Notes: generated by a model from the sequence alone, not told the origin. 37,553 bases of DNA from Acidimicrobiales bacterium (GCA_030747775.1 JASLKB010000003.1:1-37553), one strand, 5' to 3'. Shown: positions 1 through 8,119, counted from the first letter of the stretch. Program-made: numbers and translations.

Positions 1-842
1 CAGTCCGCCGGTGTGGGCCCTTCCGGGTAGAGACGGGACTGGAACCGCTGCATGCCGCCCAGCCACCGGTCGACGTCGTCGGCCTTGCGTCGGACATACT
101 CGGCGACGTCAGGATGGGGCAGTACGTGGAACCGACCATCGGCAAGGGCCTCGACGACCGTATCGGCCAACTCAGAGGCGGTAAGCACCCCATCAACGGC
201 CGCCGCACCCGACGGCCCGTCACCGGGTATCAGGTCTGCGGTCGGGCTGTTGGTGATGATGTTGGTGGCTACTGCCTGCGGGCACAGGACCGATACGCCT
301 ATTCCACGGTCTCCGTAGGACACGCTGATCCACTCGGCCAAGGACACGGCGGCGTTCTTGGTCACGGAGTAGTGGAGAGAGCCAATCTGGGTCAGCAGGC
401 CGGCAGCCGAGGAGGTGTTGAGGAGATGCCCACCGCCGTTGGCCACCATGTGTGGAATGGCGTGTCGGGCGGCATACAGGTGGGCCATCACGTGAACCCC
501 GAACATGCGGTGGAGTTCCTCGTCGGGAGCCTCGAGACCACCGACGGTGACGTACCCGGCGTTGGAGACCATCAAGTCGATCCGACCGTGTCGCTCCACG
601 GTCCCGTCGACGAGGGACTTCACCGACGGCTCATCGGCCACGTCGCAGGCCACCGCCTCGCACACCACCCCACCCGCCGAGACCCGCTCGGCCAAGGCCT
701 CGACGCCAGCGGCGTCTCGGTCGACGGCCACCACGGCCCGGGCGCCCTCGACGACGAACCGCTCCACCATGGCCTCTCCGATGCCGCTTGCCGCACCGGT
801 CACCACGACGACAGCGTCACGGATCTGCACTGGACTCTGCAT
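1..842 (-). CDS. SDR-family short-chain dehydrogenase/reductase (3' end outside window)
   Basis: The reverse strand reads open from ATG at 842 to the window edge, giving 280 residues without a stop, so only the last few residues should be missing. The Rossmann nucleotide-binding motif TGAASGIG is at residues 15-22, the NAG motif at 94-96, and the SDR catalytic set is Ser145, Tyr158 and Lys162 (YSVTK). These are the hallmarks of classical NAD(P)-dependent SDRs that oxidise alcohols or reduce ketones in the cytoplasm. Substrate cannot be told from the sequence. It is divergent from ctaA with an 82-base spacer. A TAGGAT -10-like box lies 8 bases before the ATG and there is no clear ribosome site, so it may be leaderless. 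The TTAGCC operator of the nearby catabolic island is absent here. Confidence 0.85.
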   Translation of the reverse strand, partial: MQSPVQIRDAVVVVTGAASGIGEAMVERFVVEGARAVVAVDRDAAGVEALAERVSAGGVVCEAVACDVADEPSVKSLVDGTVERHGRIDLMVSNAGYVTVGGLEAPDEELHRMFGVHVMAHLYAARHAIPHMVANGGGHLLNTSSAAGLLTQIGSLHYSVTKNAAVSLAEWISVSYGDRGIGVSVLCPQAVATNIITNSPTADLIPGDGPSGAAAVDGVLTASELADTVVEALADGRFHVLPHPDVAEYVRRKADDVDRWLGGMQRFQSRLYPEGPTPAD

Positions 843-924
843 GGGAGCGGATCCTAGATACAGGACTCTCCTTCCACAGCCACGGCCGCCCCCACCTGTC
901 CGGGCCGCTCGTAGCCTTCTGGGG
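843..924. promoter_or_regulatory. Divergent promoter region between the SDR gene and ctaA
   Basis: On the minus strand a TAGGAT box (plus-strand 851-856) lies 8 bases before the SDR start. On the plus strand a TAGCCT box (912-917) lies 7 bases before the ctaA GTG. Both fit the TANNNT -10 consensus at a spacing expected for leaderless transcripts. No convincing -35 was seen for either. Confidence 0.4.
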
Positions 925-1869
925 GTGACGGTCGACGCCCCGGACCTCCGAACCGCCCCCCGCAGGCTCTCCCCCGATGCCTATCTCCGCATCTGCGGCG
1001 TGTCACTCGTCCTACTGGCCGGGATCGTGGTCACCGGCGCTGCGGTCCGCCTCACCGGATCGGGCCTCGGTTGTTCGGACTGGCCGACCTGCGAGCAGGA
1101 CCGATTCGTTCCCGAAGCCGAGATCCACGGATGGATCGAGTTCGGCAACCGGCTGATCACCGGGCTGGTCTCCATCGCCGTGATCGCCGCCGTGCTCGGC
1201 TCCCTCGCCCGGTCGCCCCGACGCTCCGACCTGGTGCGCTGGTCGTGGGGGCTGGTAGCCGGGGTAATCGGCCAGGTCGTACTGGGTGGCATCGTGGTCA
1301 TCAGCCACCTCAACCCGTGGCTGGTGCTCGGTCACTTCGCCCTCTCGATGGTGCTGGTGTTCAACGCCGTGGTTCTCCACCACCGGGCGGGCGACCACGC
1401 CCGACCCAGCCCACGGGCCATCACTCCTTCGGTCCGACGCCTCACCGGCCTACTGGCCGGCCTGGCCGTGGTGGTCCTGGCCACAGGCACGCTGGTAACC
1501 GGTACCGGCCCGCACACTGGGAGCCGGGAGGACCCCATCGCACGGCTGCCGTTCACCGTCCGGGAGGTGGCCCGAGTCCACGGAACCACGGTAATCATCG
1601 TCCTGATCGTGGTGGCCGCGCTCACTGTTGCCGTTCGCCGCCACGTTCCCTCTGGCAGCCCACTCCAACAGGTGGTCCGCTGGTTGATCGCTGTGGTCCT
1701 CGCGCAGGCAGCCATTGGTTGGACCCAGTACTTCACTGGCGTCCCCGTGCTGCTGGTCGGCCTGCACGTGGCAGGCGCGACGGCACTCTGGATGGTGGTG
1801 GTCAAGCTCCGCCTCCTAGCCGTTGACGCCACCGGCGCAACCTCGAATGAGGGCGGCGGCGAGCGATGA
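925..1869 (+). CDS. ctaA: Haem A synthase, COX15/CtaA family
   Basis: Product of 314 residues, the normal length for bacterial CtaA, with about eight hydrophobic segments. CtaA oxidises the C8 methyl of haem O to the formyl of haem A for aa3-type cytochrome oxidase, in the cytoplasmic membrane. Visible family marks: the first extracytoplasmic loop carries a Cys pair (C50, C56 in GCSDWPTC); His residues occur in [23 protein letters not shown] and GLHVAGA, where the family has haem-binding histidines. GTG at 925 is chosen because the translation upstream of it is low-complexity and antisense to the SDR gene, and because a TAGCCT -10-like box lies 7 bases before it (probable leaderless start). 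Its stop overlaps the clpS start (ATGA). The haem O synthase gene is not in the window. Confidence 0.9.
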   Translation: MTVDAPDLRTAPRRLSPDAYLRICGVSLVLLAGIVVTGAAVRLTGSGLGCSDWPTCEQDRFVPEAEIHGWIEFGNRLITGLVSIAVIAAVLGSLARSPRRSDLVRWSWGLVAGVIGQVVLGGIVVISHLNPWLVLGHFALSMVLVFNAVVLHHRAGDHARPSPRAITPSVRRLTGLLAGLAVVVLATGTLVTGTGPHTGSREDPIARLPFTVREVARVHGTTVIIVLIVVAALTVAVRRHVPSGSPLQQVVRWLIAVVLAQAAIGWTQYFTGVPVLLVGLHVAGATALWMVVVKLRLLAVDATGATSNEGGGER

Positions 1870-2168
1870 GTCCGACCCCGGTCGAAGTGGACCGTCCCGA
1901 AACCGACCACGAGCACGACGAAGAGAAGGCAACCGACCGGCCATGGATCGTGCTGGTGTGGAACGACCCGATAAACCTGATGTCGTACGTGTCGTTCGTG
2001 TTCCAGAAGGTCTTCGGATACTCCCGGGAGAAGGCTGACCGGCTGATGCTGGACGTCCACCACAAGGGTCGGGCCGTAGTGTCCGGTGGTACGCGCGAGA
2101 AAGCCGAGATGGACGTCTTTCGCCTCCACGAACACGGCCTGTGGGCCACCCTCCAGCAAGACGACTGA
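1866..2168 (+). CDS. clpS: ATP-dependent Clp protease adaptor ClpS
   Basis: Product of 100 residues with a disordered acidic N-terminus followed by the ClpS core: [16 protein letters not shown], the helix around [14 protein letters not shown], and [17 protein letters not shown]. ClpS binds the ClpA/ClpC N-domain and delivers N-degron substrates to ClpP. The WNDP-type segment and the hydrophobic helix lining the N-degron pocket are present. The start overlaps the ctaA stop by 4 bases. The next gene is DUF2017, the usual partner of clpS in Actinomycetota. Confidence 0.93.
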   Translation: MSPTPVEVDRPETDHEHDEEKATDRPWIVLVWNDPINLMSYVSFVFQKVFGYSREKADRLMLDVHHKGRAVVSGGTREKAEMDVFRLHEHGLWATLQQDD

Positions 2169-2185
2169 CCGATGGGAGGGAAAGG

Positions 2186-2659
2186 ATGTTCCTGAGGAGG
2201 AAGGGTCCAGTGGCGCTCCGACGCGACGGCGACCGGACCACCGTGCTGCTGGGCGACGACGAACGTTCCATGTTGGTTGACCTAGCCGAACAGTTCCGCT
2301 CGGTCCTGGCCGCCGACGCCGACCCGGACCTGCGCCGGCTCTATCCCGCGGCCTACGCAGACGATGCTGAACGCGACGCCGACTACGCGGAGCTCGTCCA
2401 CGACGACCTGTTGCGAGCCAGGTTGGATGCCATCGAGAGCCTGGTCGAATCAGCCACTGAACCATCGATCGACGACGACCAGCTCGCCGCATGGATGCAG
2501 GTACTCAACGGGCTTCGCCTGCTGCTAGGGACCCGACTGGATGTGTCCGAGGAGGACCAGTTCGACCCCGAGGCACCCGACGCCCCATCGCGCGCTCTGA
2601 TCGCCTGGTTGGGCTTTCTGCTCGAGGAAGCGGTGGAGTCCGCCGCGGTAGGACTCTGA
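2186..2659 (+). CDS. DUF2017 family protein
   Basis: Product of 157 residues starting at ATG 2186, with a good ribosome site (GGGAGGGAAAGG) just before it; an upstream in-frame ATG at 2141 lies inside clpS and is less likely. The N-terminus is basic (MFLRRKG), followed by an acidic helical body that includes YADDAERDADYAELVHDDL and ends in a helix near ALIAWLGFLLEEAVESAA. This is the DUF2017 pattern; actinobacterial genomes conserve it directly after clpS (in M. tuberculosis Rv1332 follows the clpS gene Rv1331). Function is not known; the conserved pairing suggests a role with ClpS or Clp proteolysis (inference). Confidence 0.8.
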   Translation: MFLRRKGPVALRRDGDRTTVLLGDDERSMLVDLAEQFRSVLAADADPDLRRLYPAAYADDAERDADYAELVHDDLLRARLDAIESLVESATEPSIDDDQLAAWMQVLNGLRLLLGTRLDVSEEDQFDPEAPDAPSRALIAWLGFLLEEAVESAAVGL

Positions 2660-2678
2660 CCCACCCAACTACGGCGCG

Positions 2679-2708
2679 TGACGCGTCCCGGAGGGTCGCT
2701 GGTATCGT
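2679..2708 (+). promoter_or_regulatory. Possible promoter of the tRNA cluster
   Basis: TGACGC (2679-2684) and TATCGT (2703-2708), 18 bases apart, lie just before tRNA-Glu. The -10 fits TANNNT; the -35 is a partial match only. Confidence 0.35.
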
Positions 2709-2731
2709 GGCCCCGCTCTCAGCGAGGTCCG

Positions 2732-2804
2732 GCCCCCATCGTCCAGCGGCCTAGGACGCCGGCCTTTCACGCCGGTAACACGGGTTCGAATCCCGTTGGG
2801 GGTA
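2732..2804 (+). tRNA. tRNA-Glu (anticodon TTC)
   Basis: A 73-base cloverleaf: acceptor GCCCCCA pairs with TGGGGGT (G1-U72 wobble, common in actinobacterial tRNA-Glu), anticodon stem CCGGC/GCCGG with loop CTTTCAC, and T-loop TTCGAAT. The 3' CCA is not encoded. Confidence 0.96.
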
Positions 2805-2835
2805 CGAAGGCGGTACGGCTCCAGCCGGACCACCT

Positions 2836-2913
2836 GGTCCTGTGGTGCAGTTTGGAGTGCACGCCGGCCTGTCAAGCCGGAGGTCGCGGGTTCAAATCCC
2901 GTCAGGACCGCCA
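2836..2913 (+). tRNA. tRNA-Asp (anticodon GTC)
   Basis: Acceptor GGTCCTG/CAGGACC, D-stem GTGC/GCAC, anticodon stem CCGGC/GCCGG with loop CTGTCAA, T-loop TTCAAAT and discriminator G. The CCA end is encoded (2911-2913). Confidence 0.96.
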
Positions 2914-2945
2914 ATCTCACCGGCTCTTCGGAACAAGTGAGACGC

Positions 2946-3021
2946 GGTCGGGTAGCTCAGTTGGAAGAGCACTCGCCTGAAAAGCGAGGGGTCCCCGGAT
3001 CGACGCCGGGCCCGACCACCA
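2946..3021 (+). tRNA. tRNA-Phe (anticodon GAA)
   Basis: Acceptor GGTCGGG/CCCGACC, D-stem GCTC/GAGC, anticodon stem CTCGC/GCGAG with loop CTGAAAA, T-stem CCCGG/CCGGG, discriminator A, encoded CCA (3019-3021). The T-loop reads ATCGACG, so position 54 is A rather than the near-universal T. Confidence 0.95.
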
Positions 3022-3025
3022 CCAG

Positions 3026-3048
3026 AGGCCCGCCCTATGGGCGGGCCT
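3026..3048 (+). terminator. Terminator hairpin of the tRNA cluster
   Basis: Perfect 10-bp stem AGGCCCGCCC / GGGCGGGCCT with loop TAT, 4 bases after the tRNA-Phe CCA. No strong T-tract follows. Confidence 0.7.
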
Positions 3049-3263
3049 CGACGCATTCATGATTCTTCTCGACGGTCCAGCACGCGATCACAGCCCACCG
3101 CGACGGGCACCCCTCGGAGGCTTCAGGACTTCCGAAGATCCAACCTACAGTCGTCAACCATTGCCTCGACCCACCGCTCCATGTCGGTCCGGTCCGACGA
3201 AGGTCTTTGGGGCCAGTGGGTGATGGCCGTCGACAGGAGAACGACCTGACGACCCCACCCGCC
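3049..3263. other. Intergenic stretch without a recognisable gene
   Basis: About 215 bases between the tRNA terminator and the phosphatase promoter. A short open frame covers part of it, but it has no family resemblance and no good start signal, so I do not call it. Confidence 0.5.
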
Positions 3264-3269
3264 TAACGT
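3264..3269 (+). promoter_or_regulatory. -10 box of a probable leaderless promoter
   Basis: TAACGT ends 6 bases before the ATG at 3276, and no ribosome site is seen between them. Confidence 0.4.
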
Positions 3270-3275
3270 CCCGGG

Positions 3276-4079
3276 ATGACCCACGCATCTGATCCCCGAG
3301 TCCTCGTGGAGACGGCCAACCTTCGGGACCTCGGAGGTCTAGCCACTACCGACGGGCGGACCGTGCGCACCGGTCAACTTTTCCGATCCGGCCACCTCTG
3401 CGACCTGGAGGTCCCCGGCCGGGCCACGATCGACGCTCTAGGCCTGCGAACTATCGTCGATCTCCGGCGTCCCACCGAGGTGGCGAGGCGGCCGCACCCA
3501 GACCTGCCCGGCTGCGAGGTAGTGGGCATCTCGGTCTCAGACGACGACAACGAGTTCGCCGTGGTGGCCAACGCCATGGTCGACCCAGACGCCGAACCGC
3601 TCGGTCCAGACCACATCACCAGCTACTTCCGCACCTTGGTGACCGACCGACTGGACCGTTACCGCACGGTATTCGAGGTGGCCACCAACCCCGACCACCT
3701 TCCCCTGTTGTTCAACTGCACAGCCGGTAAGGACCGCACCGGGGTGGTGGCAGCCATCCTGCTGAGGATCCTCGGCGTGGATGAGGACACGGTCATGGCT
3801 GACTACCTGCTTTCCAACGAGGTCCGCCGGAGGTGGATCGAGACCGCCGAGATCGATTATCGACGGCGCATCGCAGAGCGCCTCGGGACCAAACCCGACG
3901 AGGTCCCAGAGAACCGCATGGCCTCCTTGTGGGCCCTGCTCTACTGCCGTCAGGAATACCTCGAAGCGATCCTCGAAACCGCTGTGGACCAGTGGGGAAC
4001 GTGGACCTCATTCGTCGCCGAAGGACTCGGCCTCGCTGACGATCACGTCGCCACGTTCCGGGCGGCCCTATTGCATTGA
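3276..4079 (+). CDS. Tyrosine/lipid phosphatase-like protein (Y_phosphatase3 / MptpB-LipA type)
   Basis: Product of 267 residues. The phosphatase P-loop CTAGKDRTG is at residues 148-156, with nucleophile Cys148 and Arg154 (CX5R). It is preceded by the family's N-terminal NLRDLGG motif (15-21), LFRSGHL and the segment IVDLRRPTEV. This layout matches the secreted or cytosolic dual-specificity protein and phosphoinositide phosphatases related to M. tuberculosis PtpB and Listeria LipA. No signal peptide is visible, so the product is probably cytoplasmic. It stands alone: tRNAs lie upstream and the catabolic island downstream. Its substrate (phosphotyrosine, phosphoserine or a phospholipid) cannot be assigned. 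Confidence 0.85.
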   Translation: MTHASDPRVLVETANLRDLGGLATTDGRTVRTGQLFRSGHLCDLEVPGRATIDALGLRTIVDLRRPTEVARRPHPDLPGCEVVGISVSDDDNEFAVVANAMVDPDAEPLGPDHITSYFRTLVTDRLDRYRTVFEVATNPDHLPLLFNCTAGKDRTGVVAAILLRILGVDEDTVMADYLLSNEVRRRWIETAEIDYRRRIAERLGTKPDEVPENRMASLWALLYCRQEYLEAILETAVDQWGTWTSFVAEGLGLADDHVATFRAALLH

Positions 4080-4141
4080 CCGGCAGGTGAGAGCCCCGGC
4101 CGGAAACTGCCTACCGACAACGCGCTATCCTTTCACCCGAC

Positions 4142-4159
4142 ATTAGCCAATCGGCTAAT
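4142..4159. promoter_or_regulatory. Operator 1: palindrome TTAGCC-N4-GGCTAA before ferredoxin-P450
   Basis: Perfect inverted repeat with 7-base arms, ATTAGCC-AATC-GGCTAAT, 31 bases before the ferredoxin ATG. The same palindrome recurs at 8091, 12489 and 13277. It overlaps the region where promoter elements are expected, so repression by steric block is likely. The best candidate binders are the two TetR proteins encoded at 9380-10584 (inference). Confidence 0.75.
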
Positions 4160-4190
4160 AACTGGGGCCACGCAGGCTAGGGGAACGCTG

Positions 4191-4388
4191 ATGAAGATCA
4201 AGGTCGACGCTGAGAAGTGTGAGGGCCACAGCCGCTGTTACTCGTTGGCCCCGGAGCTGGTCGACGTGGACGACCTGGGCAACGCCTTCGAGTTGAACGA
4301 CGGCGAGGTGCCGACCGGTCTAGAGGACAAGGCCCGTCTCATCTTGGATAACTGCCCCGAGTACGCCATCACCATCGAGGAGGACTGA
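4191..4388 (+). CDS. Single-cluster ferredoxin, P450 redox partner ([3Fe-4S] type)
   Basis: A 65-residue acidic protein. Cluster ligands are Cys10, Cys16 and Cys55 (CEGHSRC ... NCPEYAI). The position of the second canonical Cys is His13, giving the CxxHxxC pattern of [3Fe-4S] or unusual [4Fe-4S] ferredoxins encoded beside actinobacterial P450s. It would pass single electrons to the P450 encoded 4 bases downstream. A ribosome site (AGGGGAA) precedes the ATG, and operator 1 lies 31 bases upstream. No ferredoxin reductase gene is in the window, so one must be supplied from elsewhere. Confidence 0.92.
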   Translation: MKIKVDAEKCEGHSRCYSLAPELVDVDDLGNAFELNDGEVPTGLEDKARLILDNCPEYAITIEED

Positions 4389-4392
4389 GCCG

Positions 4393-5646
4393 ATGACCGA
4401 TACGGCTGATACCCAGAACGACGCGGTGGCGAACTCTGTACCCGAGCGCTGCCCGGTCCACGACGTCACCACCGACTACGACATGTTCGACCCGGAATAC
4501 CTCCGGGATCCCTTCTCAGCCTGGGCCGAGATGCGCGACGGATGCCCCATCGCCCACACCGACCGATACGGCGGCTCGTGGCTGCCCACGAAGTACGACG
4601 ACCTCCAGGCTCTGGCCAAGATGGTCCCGGAGCTGTCGTCCAAGTCGCCCATCGTGATCGACCTGCCCGAAGCACTCGTAAAGGATGACGCCACCGGCTA
4701 CAACGCGGCATCTCCGATCAGTGCGGACCCGCCTGAGCAGAGCTGGACCCGCCGAGCCCTGCTCCCCCACTTCACCCCCAAGGGCATCGCCGCGGACCAC
4801 GAATACACCAAACGGCTCTGTCACGAGCTGATCGACGGCTTCATCGAGGACGGGAAGTGTGACGCGGCGGTCGACTATGCCCAGCAGATCCCACCCCGGG
4901 TCATCGCCAAGAAGCTCGGTGTGGACGAGAGCATGGTCGACGACTTCATCGAGTGGGTCCGCGGCGTACTCGAGCTAGGCCTCCAGCAGCCCGAGTTACG
5001 GGCGAAGTACCGCGACATCATCCGGGAGTACTTCGCCACCGAGGTGGCCGATCGCCGGGCCAACCCGAAGGACGACCTCATCACCGCCCTGTGCCAGACC
5101 GAACACGAGGGCGAACTACTGCCCGACGAGGTTGTCATCGGCATGTGCAACCTTCAGTTGGTGGCGGGCATCGACACCACCTGGTCGTCGATCGGGTCTG
5201 CGCTGTGGCACTTCGCCGGCCATGAGGACGACCGCCGTCTCATGGTCGCCGAGCCCGAACTCTGGGACACCGCAGTCGAGGAGCTCCTGCGCTTTTATGC
5301 CCCGGTCACCATGGCCCGCAACGCGGCCGAGGATGTCAAGTACGGCGGAGTGGAATTCAAGAAGGGAGACAAGATCCTCATGAACTTTCCAGGCGCAAAC
5401 CACGACCCTGACCACTTCGAAAACGCCCACGAGGTACAACTGGACCGCCAACGGAACCGGCACGTGGCTTTCGGCATCGGCATCCACCGCTGCGCTGGAT
5501 CCAACCTGGCCCGCATGGAGATGGAGGTGGCGCTCAAGACTTGGTTTGAGCGAATCCCCGAGTTCACGTTGTCCGATCCGGACGCTGTGACGTGGGCCGG
5601 AGGACAAGTAAGGGGACCCCGCATCGTCCCCGTCACCTTCGGCTGA
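4393..5646 (+). CDS. Cytochrome P450 monooxygenase
   Basis: Product of 417 residues, soluble bacterial class. The I-helix oxygen-activation motif AGIDTT is at 258-263, the K-helix ExxR at Glu297-Arg300, and the haem loop AFGIGIHRCAG places the thiolate ligand at Cys367. It is co-transcribed with the ferredoxin (4-base gap) under operator 1. The role is hydroxylation of an organic substrate in the cytoplasm with electrons from the ferredoxin. The CYP family cannot be fixed by eye. Co-regulation with acyl-CoA dehydrogenase, hydratase and alcohol dehydrogenase genes suggests it opens a catabolic pathway rather than a biosynthetic one (inference). It ends convergently with the sulfatase gene. Confidence 0.95.
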   Translation: MTDTADTQNDAVANSVPERCPVHDVTTDYDMFDPEYLRDPFSAWAEMRDGCPIAHTDRYGGSWLPTKYDDLQALAKMVPELSSKSPIVIDLPEALVKDDATGYNAASPISADPPEQSWTRRALLPHFTPKGIAADHEYTKRLCHELIDGFIEDGKCDAAVDYAQQIPPRVIAKKLGVDESMVDDFIEWVRGVLELGLQQPELRAKYRDIIREYFATEVADRRANPKDDLITALCQTEHEGELLPDEVVIGMCNLQLVAGIDTTWSSIGSALWHFAGHEDDRRLMVAEPELWDTAVEELLRFYAPVTMARNAAEDVKYGGVEFKKGDKILMNFPGANHDPDHFENAHEVQLDRQRNRHVAFGIGIHRCAGSNLARMEMEVALKTWFERIPEFTLSDPDAVTWAGGQVRGPRIVPVTFG

Positions 5647-5659
5647 ACCAGCTGAGCCG

Positions 5660-5675
5660 CCAATAGCCCTATTGG
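5660..5675. terminator. Hairpin between convergent P450 and sulfatase genes
   Basis: CCAATA-GCCC-TATTGG, a perfect 6-bp stem (7-bp with a 2-base loop), overlaps the sulfatase stop codon. It could serve as a bidirectional terminator; there is no T-tract. Confidence 0.5.
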
Positions 5676-8014
5676 GTGACCGCCTCAGCCCGAAGCATCC
5701 CGGCAGCGACCTGGGCTCGGGTCTCATCGTCGACCTCGTCAAGGAGTTCGACAGTCACGCCGTGGATAGTCGCCGTACACGCAAACCCATGCGGGTACGG
5801 CCCGACCGGTGACCGGGTGTCGACGCCGACGTCAAACGACTCGCCACCCATGGCGAACACCACCGGGACGGTCCGCTCCAACCTGGTCTGACCGACCACC
5901 CGACCGTCCACGGCCAGCGTGGCCACACCACCGGCACCGAAGCCCCCGTCGGAGTCGAACAGGACAGTGACCTGCCGGCGACCGGGAACCAGCGCCTCGC
6001 CGGCGGCCACCGTGGTCCGCTCATGACCGTAAAGGTTGTAGTGCCAGGTCGGTCGACCCTCGTCGAGGTAGATCGACCAACCGTTGAAGCTGCCACCGTG
6101 GCACACGATGACCCCTTCTGGCACCCTCTCGGTCGACACACCGGCCGGCCCCGCTGGCACATCGAGGTCACACGTAATCCGGTAAGAGCGGTTCTTGATG
6201 TTCAACACGGCCTGCTCTGGCATACGGACGTGAGCTGTGGTGTACGTCATCCGCCTCAATCCGGCCAGCGCTCTCGGCGCCCTGACCGCCGGATCCCGGT
6301 TACCGGCGTCCCGCAAGGGATACACGCCGTTGCGCAGGCATTCCTCGTGAAACAGGTCCTGCATCTCGGCCAGCAGCTCGGGACGCTCATCGGCTAGGTC
6401 GTGACTCTGGGAGAAGTCGTCACGCACGTCGTAGAGCTCCCATGACTCCTGCGGACCGTCGAACGGCGCTGAACCGAACCGGACCCAAGGGACCTTCCCG
6501 TGGAAACAGGAAGCCATGAACCCGTCGTGGTAGATGCCGCGGTTGCCCATCACCTCGAAGTACTGGGTGCGCCGGCCGTCAACCCCAGGATCGGTAAACG
6601 AGGCCAGCATCGACTGGCCCTCGACGGGCATCTGCTCGATGCCGTTCACCATGGCTGGGGCCTCAATGCCCGCCGCGGCGAGGATGGTGGGCGCCAGGTC
6701 GATGACATGGTGAAACTGGTCCCGGAGTCCACCAGCGTCGGTGATGTACCGGGGCCACGAAACAGCCAAGCCGTTGCGGGTCCCCCCGAAGTGCGAAGCC
6801 ACCTGCTTCATCCACTGGAACGGTGCGTCCAGGGCCCACGCCCACCCGACGTTGTAGTGGCACTCACTTCGGACAGTGCCGAAGTCGTCGATGTGTTCGA
6901 GCAGGAACTCGGGGTCCTCCTCCTGCCCATTCTGAAGCGCGGGTAGGGACCAGGTCCCGTGAATGCGACCCTCGGCTGACGCGCCGTTGTCACCGGTGAC
7001 GTAGATGAAGAGGGTGTCGTCCCACTCCCCCATGGCCTCGATGGCGTCGATGAGGCGGGCCACCTGAGCATCGGTATGGGCCAGGAAGGCCGCGAACACC
7101 TCCATCAGGCGACGGGCCACCGGCTTGTACCGGTCGGGGTAGTCGTCCCAGGACGGGATCTCGTCAGGTCGGGAAGTGTTCTCCGTGCCCGGCGGAATAA
7201 CCCCCATGGCCAACTGCCGCTCGAAGATCGACTGGCGCAGTTCATCCCAGCCGTCGTCGAAGAAGCCTCGGAAGCGATCCAGCCAGGCGTCGGGTACGTG
7301 CAGCGGCGTGTGGACGGCACCGGGAGCGAAGTAGCACAGAAACGGCTTGTCGGGTCGGTGGGCCTTGACCCTCTGCATCCACTCGATGGCCTTGTCGGCC
7401 ATGTCCTCAGTGAGGTGGTAGTCGTCCCGCCCCTCGAACGGAGCGACCGGTGTGGTCTGGTCGTAGAGGTCGGGCTCGAACTGCGAGGTCTCAGCGCCCG
7501 GGAACCCGTAGAAGCGGTCGAAGCCCAACCCGGTTGGCCAACGGTCGAACGGACCCGCCGGGCCCCTCTCCCAAGACGGGGTGAGGTGGCCCTTGCCAAA
7601 CATCCCTGTGGCGTAGCCGTTCTGGCGGAGTACCTCTGCCACCGTGGCCGCCTCCCGGGGGATGACCGAGTCGAAGGCCGGGTAGGAGGTCGCCGCCTCG
7701 GTGATATGACCCATGTGAACGGTGTGGTGGTTACGGCCGGTGAGCATCGCGGCCCGGGTGGGGGCGCAGATGGCCGTGGTGTGAAACCGGTTGAAACGCA
7801 GGCCGTCGGCAGCCACCCGCTCCAGGCCGGGAGCCGGGACCGGTCCGCCAAAAGCCGCGAACGACCCGAAGCCCACGTCGTCCAGGAGGACGATCACCAC
7901 GTTGGGCGCCCCCTCGGGAGCACCCTCCATCTCGAGGGCGACCGGCTGGCAGTCCTCGGACAGGCGACCAATGGTGCCGGTATACGGCTTAGTGGGGCGG
8001 GGAATGGCGGTCAT
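5669..8014 (-). CDS. Sulfatase, arylsulfatase family (formylglycine type)
   Basis: Product of 781 residues. The sulfatase signature CAPTRAAMLTGR holds Cys83, the residue converted to formylglycine. Metal ligands expected in the family are visible: LLDDVG (Asp45, Asp46) near the N-terminus and TGDNG (about Asp341-Asn342). A C-terminal extension beyond about residue 580 looks like the beta-rich tail of large arylsulfatases. No signal peptide is seen, so the enzyme is probably cytoplasmic. ATG at 8014 is preferred over GTG at 8032 because GGGAGG lies 10 bases before the ATG and overlaps the GTG version. It hydrolyses a sulfate ester of unknown identity. It is divergent from the acyl-CoA dehydrogenase gene and shares operator 2. 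A formylglycine-generating enzyme is needed but not encoded here. Confidence 0.92.
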   Translation of the reverse strand: MTAIPRPTKPYTGTIGRLSEDCQPVALEMEGAPEGAPNVVIVLLDDVGFGSFAAFGGPVPAPGLERVAADGLRFNRFHTTAICAPTRAAMLTGRNHHTVHMGHITEAATSYPAFDSVIPREAATVAEVLRQNGYATGMFGKGHLTPSWERGPAGPFDRWPTGLGFDRFYGFPGAETSQFEPDLYDQTTPVAPFEGRDDYHLTEDMADKAIEWMQRVKAHRPDKPFLCYFAPGAVHTPLHVPDAWLDRFRGFFDDGWDELRQSIFERQLAMGVIPPGTENTSRPDEIPSWDDYPDRYKPVARRLMEVFAAFLAHTDAQVARLIDAIEAMGEWDDTLFIYVTGDNGASAEGRIHGTWSLPALQNGQEEDPEFLLEHIDDFGTVRSECHYNVGWAWALDAPFQWMKQVASHFGGTRNGLAVSWPRYITDAGGLRDQFHHVIDLAPTILAAAGIEAPAMVNGIEQMPVEGQSMLASFTDPGVDGRRTQYFEVMGNRGIYHDGFMASCFHGKVPWVRFGSAPFDGPQESWELYDVRDDFSQSHDLADERPELLAEMQDLFHEECLRNGVYPLRDAGNRDPAVRAPRALAGLRRMTYTTAHVRMPEQAVLNIKNRSYRITCDLDVPAGPAGVSTERVPEGVIVCHGGSFNGWSIYLDEGRPTWHYNLYGHERTTVAAGEALVPGRRQVTVLFDSDGGFGAGGVATLAVDGRVVGQTRLERTVPVVFAMGGESFDVGVDTRSPVGPYPHGFACTATIHGVTVELLDEVDDETRAQVAAGMLRAEAVTQ

Positions 8015-8090
8015 CTGCAGTGATCCTCCCACTCGATCGACAACCTGCCGGTACCGGCTGACCCCACGAGCCGGAGCCGATACGATCCAC

Positions 8091-8110
8091 GGTTAGCCAT
8101 CTGGCTAACC
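8091..8110. promoter_or_regulatory. Operator 2: palindrome shared by sulfatase and acyl-CoA dehydrogenase
   Basis: GGTTAGCCATCTGGCTAACC: perfect 8-base arms, the strongest of the four copies. It ends 9 bases before the acyl-CoA dehydrogenase ATG; its right arm supplies TAACCT (8106-8111), a TANNNT-type -10 for a leaderless transcript. On the minus strand it lies 77 bases before the sulfatase ATG, over the -35 expected for a TATCGG box at 8078-8083. Confidence 0.8.
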
Positions 8111-8119
8111 TCTGTCCAC

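Noticed and set aside
505-924. A 140-codon upstream extension of the ctaA frame
   Set aside because: It is antisense to the SDR gene, has the low-complexity Ser/Thr/Pro composition of a shadow frame, and GTG 925 gives the normal CtaA length.
3037-3249. 70-codon open frame between the tRNAs and the phosphatase
   Set aside because: It starts inside the terminator hairpin and has no ribosome site or recognisable motif.
7076-8023. Long plus-strand open frame (315 codons) opposite the sulfatase
   Set aside because: It is antisense to a clear sulfatase with intact motifs; long shadow frames are expected in GC-rich DNA.
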